A DNA stretch of 22,055 bases from positions 1-22,055 of the forward strand of contig JAEYSE010000050.1 in assembly GCA_023435025.1 (NCBI GenBank), written 5' to 3'. The position numbers and the translations under genes are program-made. Positions 21,314 to 22,055 of the stretch are shown here, piece by piece; position 1 is the stretch's first letter, and every line of letters begins with the position of its first letter. The stretch comes from Bacillota bacterium. GTDB taxonomy: Bacteria > Bacillota > Clostridia > Christensenellales > CAG-138. The notes below the pieces were generated by a model. That model made no database searches. It was not told the origin of the DNA and saw nothing but the letters and a program-made list of their open reading frames with translations.

Positions 21314-22055
21314 TTGCGTTACCGATTGCGCCCCGGCATGCGCCGAATGCTCGCCTTTGCCGCCATAACGCTGGTTGTGGCGTCTTTATCGGCGTGTACG
21401 ATTTTTTTTGAAACACCGGATACCATGCCCTCTCCTTCCCCTTTCGTCTCCCTGCCCGCAACCAATACCCCCGCAAAAACTGTGGAGGTCGAAGTCAGCA
21501 CCGGCATCCCAGACCTTCATGAAAAATACTTCATAAAACGCCTGCCCATGGAAGAGCTTAAAATCTGCGAGCAGATGTATGAGGGCATACAACGTTTTGA
21601 GCAGGAAATCCGGTTTGAAAAGCCCATATCCGAACAGAAGCTCAAAAAGTTAATGTGGCTGTTGAGTTACGATTGCCCGGAGCTGTACCAGATCAACGGG
21701 GAATATTCCTACTTTGTGCAGGAGAATGACCCGGAGCGGGCGCTTTCCATGCAGCCCACATACATACTGACCAGCGCCGAATATGCTGCCGCACAGGCAG
21801 AGATGCGGTCCGTTGTTGACGCATTGGCGCGGCAAGCAGCAGGCTTAAGCGAGTATGAAACGCAATTGCTGTTCTACAATGCCCTGATCGAGGGCTGTAC
21901 CTACCGGGAGGACGGCGAATACGACGGTACGGCCTACGGAGCGCTTGTGCTAGGCTACGCACGGTGCGAAGGATACAGCAAGGCATTGGGCCTGCTTCTG
22001 CGCGAGGCTGGTATCGAGTGCCTGACGTTGACAGGCGAAGCATGGTCAACCGACG
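21314..22055 (+). CDS. Transglutaminase-like lipoprotein, cut by window end
   Basis: The first 247 codons of an exported lipoprotein. The start is TTG at 21314, five bases after GGAGG; an ATG at 21338 is the alternative. The signal peptide carries a basic N-terminus and lipobox LSAC with Cys28 as lipidated residue, followed by a Pro/Ser/Thr linker. From about 170 the protein resembles the transglutaminase-like fold, with Cys218 in YARCEGYSKALGLLLREAG as likely nucleophile. The His and Asp of the triad would lie beyond the window. It is a second transglutaminase-type extracytoplasmic protein in this window. The frame is open to the last base. Confidence 0.82.
   Translation, partial: MRYRLRPGMRRMLAFAAITLVVASLSACTIFFETPDTMPSPSPFVSLPATNTPAKTVEVEVSTGIPDLHEKYFIKRLPMEELKICEQMYEGIQRFEQEIRFEKPISEQKLKKLMWLLSYDCPELYQINGEYSYFVQENDPERALSMQPTYILTSAEYAAAQAEMRSVVDALARQAAGLSEYETQLLFYNALIEGCTYREDGEYDGTAYGALVLGYARCEGYSKALGLLLREAGIECLTLTGEAWSTD

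Noticed and set aside
1..22055. CRISPR array, insertion sequence, integrase or phage genes
   Set aside because: No regularly spaced repeats, transposase motifs or phage-type genes were found.

Overview
The window looks like chromosomal DNA from a low-GC-phylum (Firmicutes/Bacillota) anaerobe of the class Clostridia, with moderately high GC for that group. The reasons are strong GGAGG-type ribosome binding sites, frequent TTG and GTG starts, RadA, the lar nickel-pincer cofactor genes, a DUF421 (YetF-like) membrane protein, and single-ORF relatives of typical clostridial families. No phage, IS or CRISPR is visible. Genus-level placement is not possible from sequence alone.

Layout. (1) 1-2056: a small cysteine/arginine-rich membrane protein (minus strand), then an ATPase-permease pair of the nitrate/sulfonate/taurine ABC importer type with no binding protein beside it. 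(2) 2317-6892: a tightly coupled operon of MoxR AAA+ ATPase, DUF58 protein and membrane-anchored transglutaminase, closed by a 41-residue membrane peptide. It is preceded by a promoter region rich in direct repeats and palindromes. (3) 6898-8767 (minus): an MFS transporter, a small GRAM/PH-like protein, and then the decayed 3' end of a second copy of the same MFS gene, evidence of duplication and loss. (4) 8881-9073: tRNA-Ser(GGA) with encoded CCA, its terminator, and a partial degenerate copy of the tRNA. (5) 9289-9999: a DUF421 membrane protein.

(6) 10121-15253 (minus): the nickel-pincer nucleotide (NPN) cofactor region. larE has its own promoter. After a 199-base structured intergenic element come cbiQ, cbiO, larB, larC and a dihydrofolate-reductase-like gene, all overlapping or closely spaced, ending at a clear terminator. 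LarB carboxylates and hydrolyses nicotinic acid adenine dinucleotide, LarE donates sulfur and LarC inserts nickel. CbiQ/CbiO would be the energising half of a nickel ECF transporter. Neither the substrate-binding S component (LarMN/CbiM) nor a LarA racemase is present in the window.

(7) 15436-17012 (minus): a monocistronic fold-type-II PLP enzyme with a good promoter preceded by phased A-tracts. (8) 17155-18421 (minus): thymidylate kinase followed by a YbaK-like aminoacyl-tRNA deacylase. (9) 18601-22055 (plus): an anchored extracytoplasmic protein with a Pro/Thr linker, RadA, and the first 247 codons of a transglutaminase-like lipoprotein cut by the window end.

The items most worth following are the structured, open-frame intergenic element between larE and cbiQ, the incomplete ECF nickel transporter, the MFS remnant, and the partial tRNA-Ser copy.
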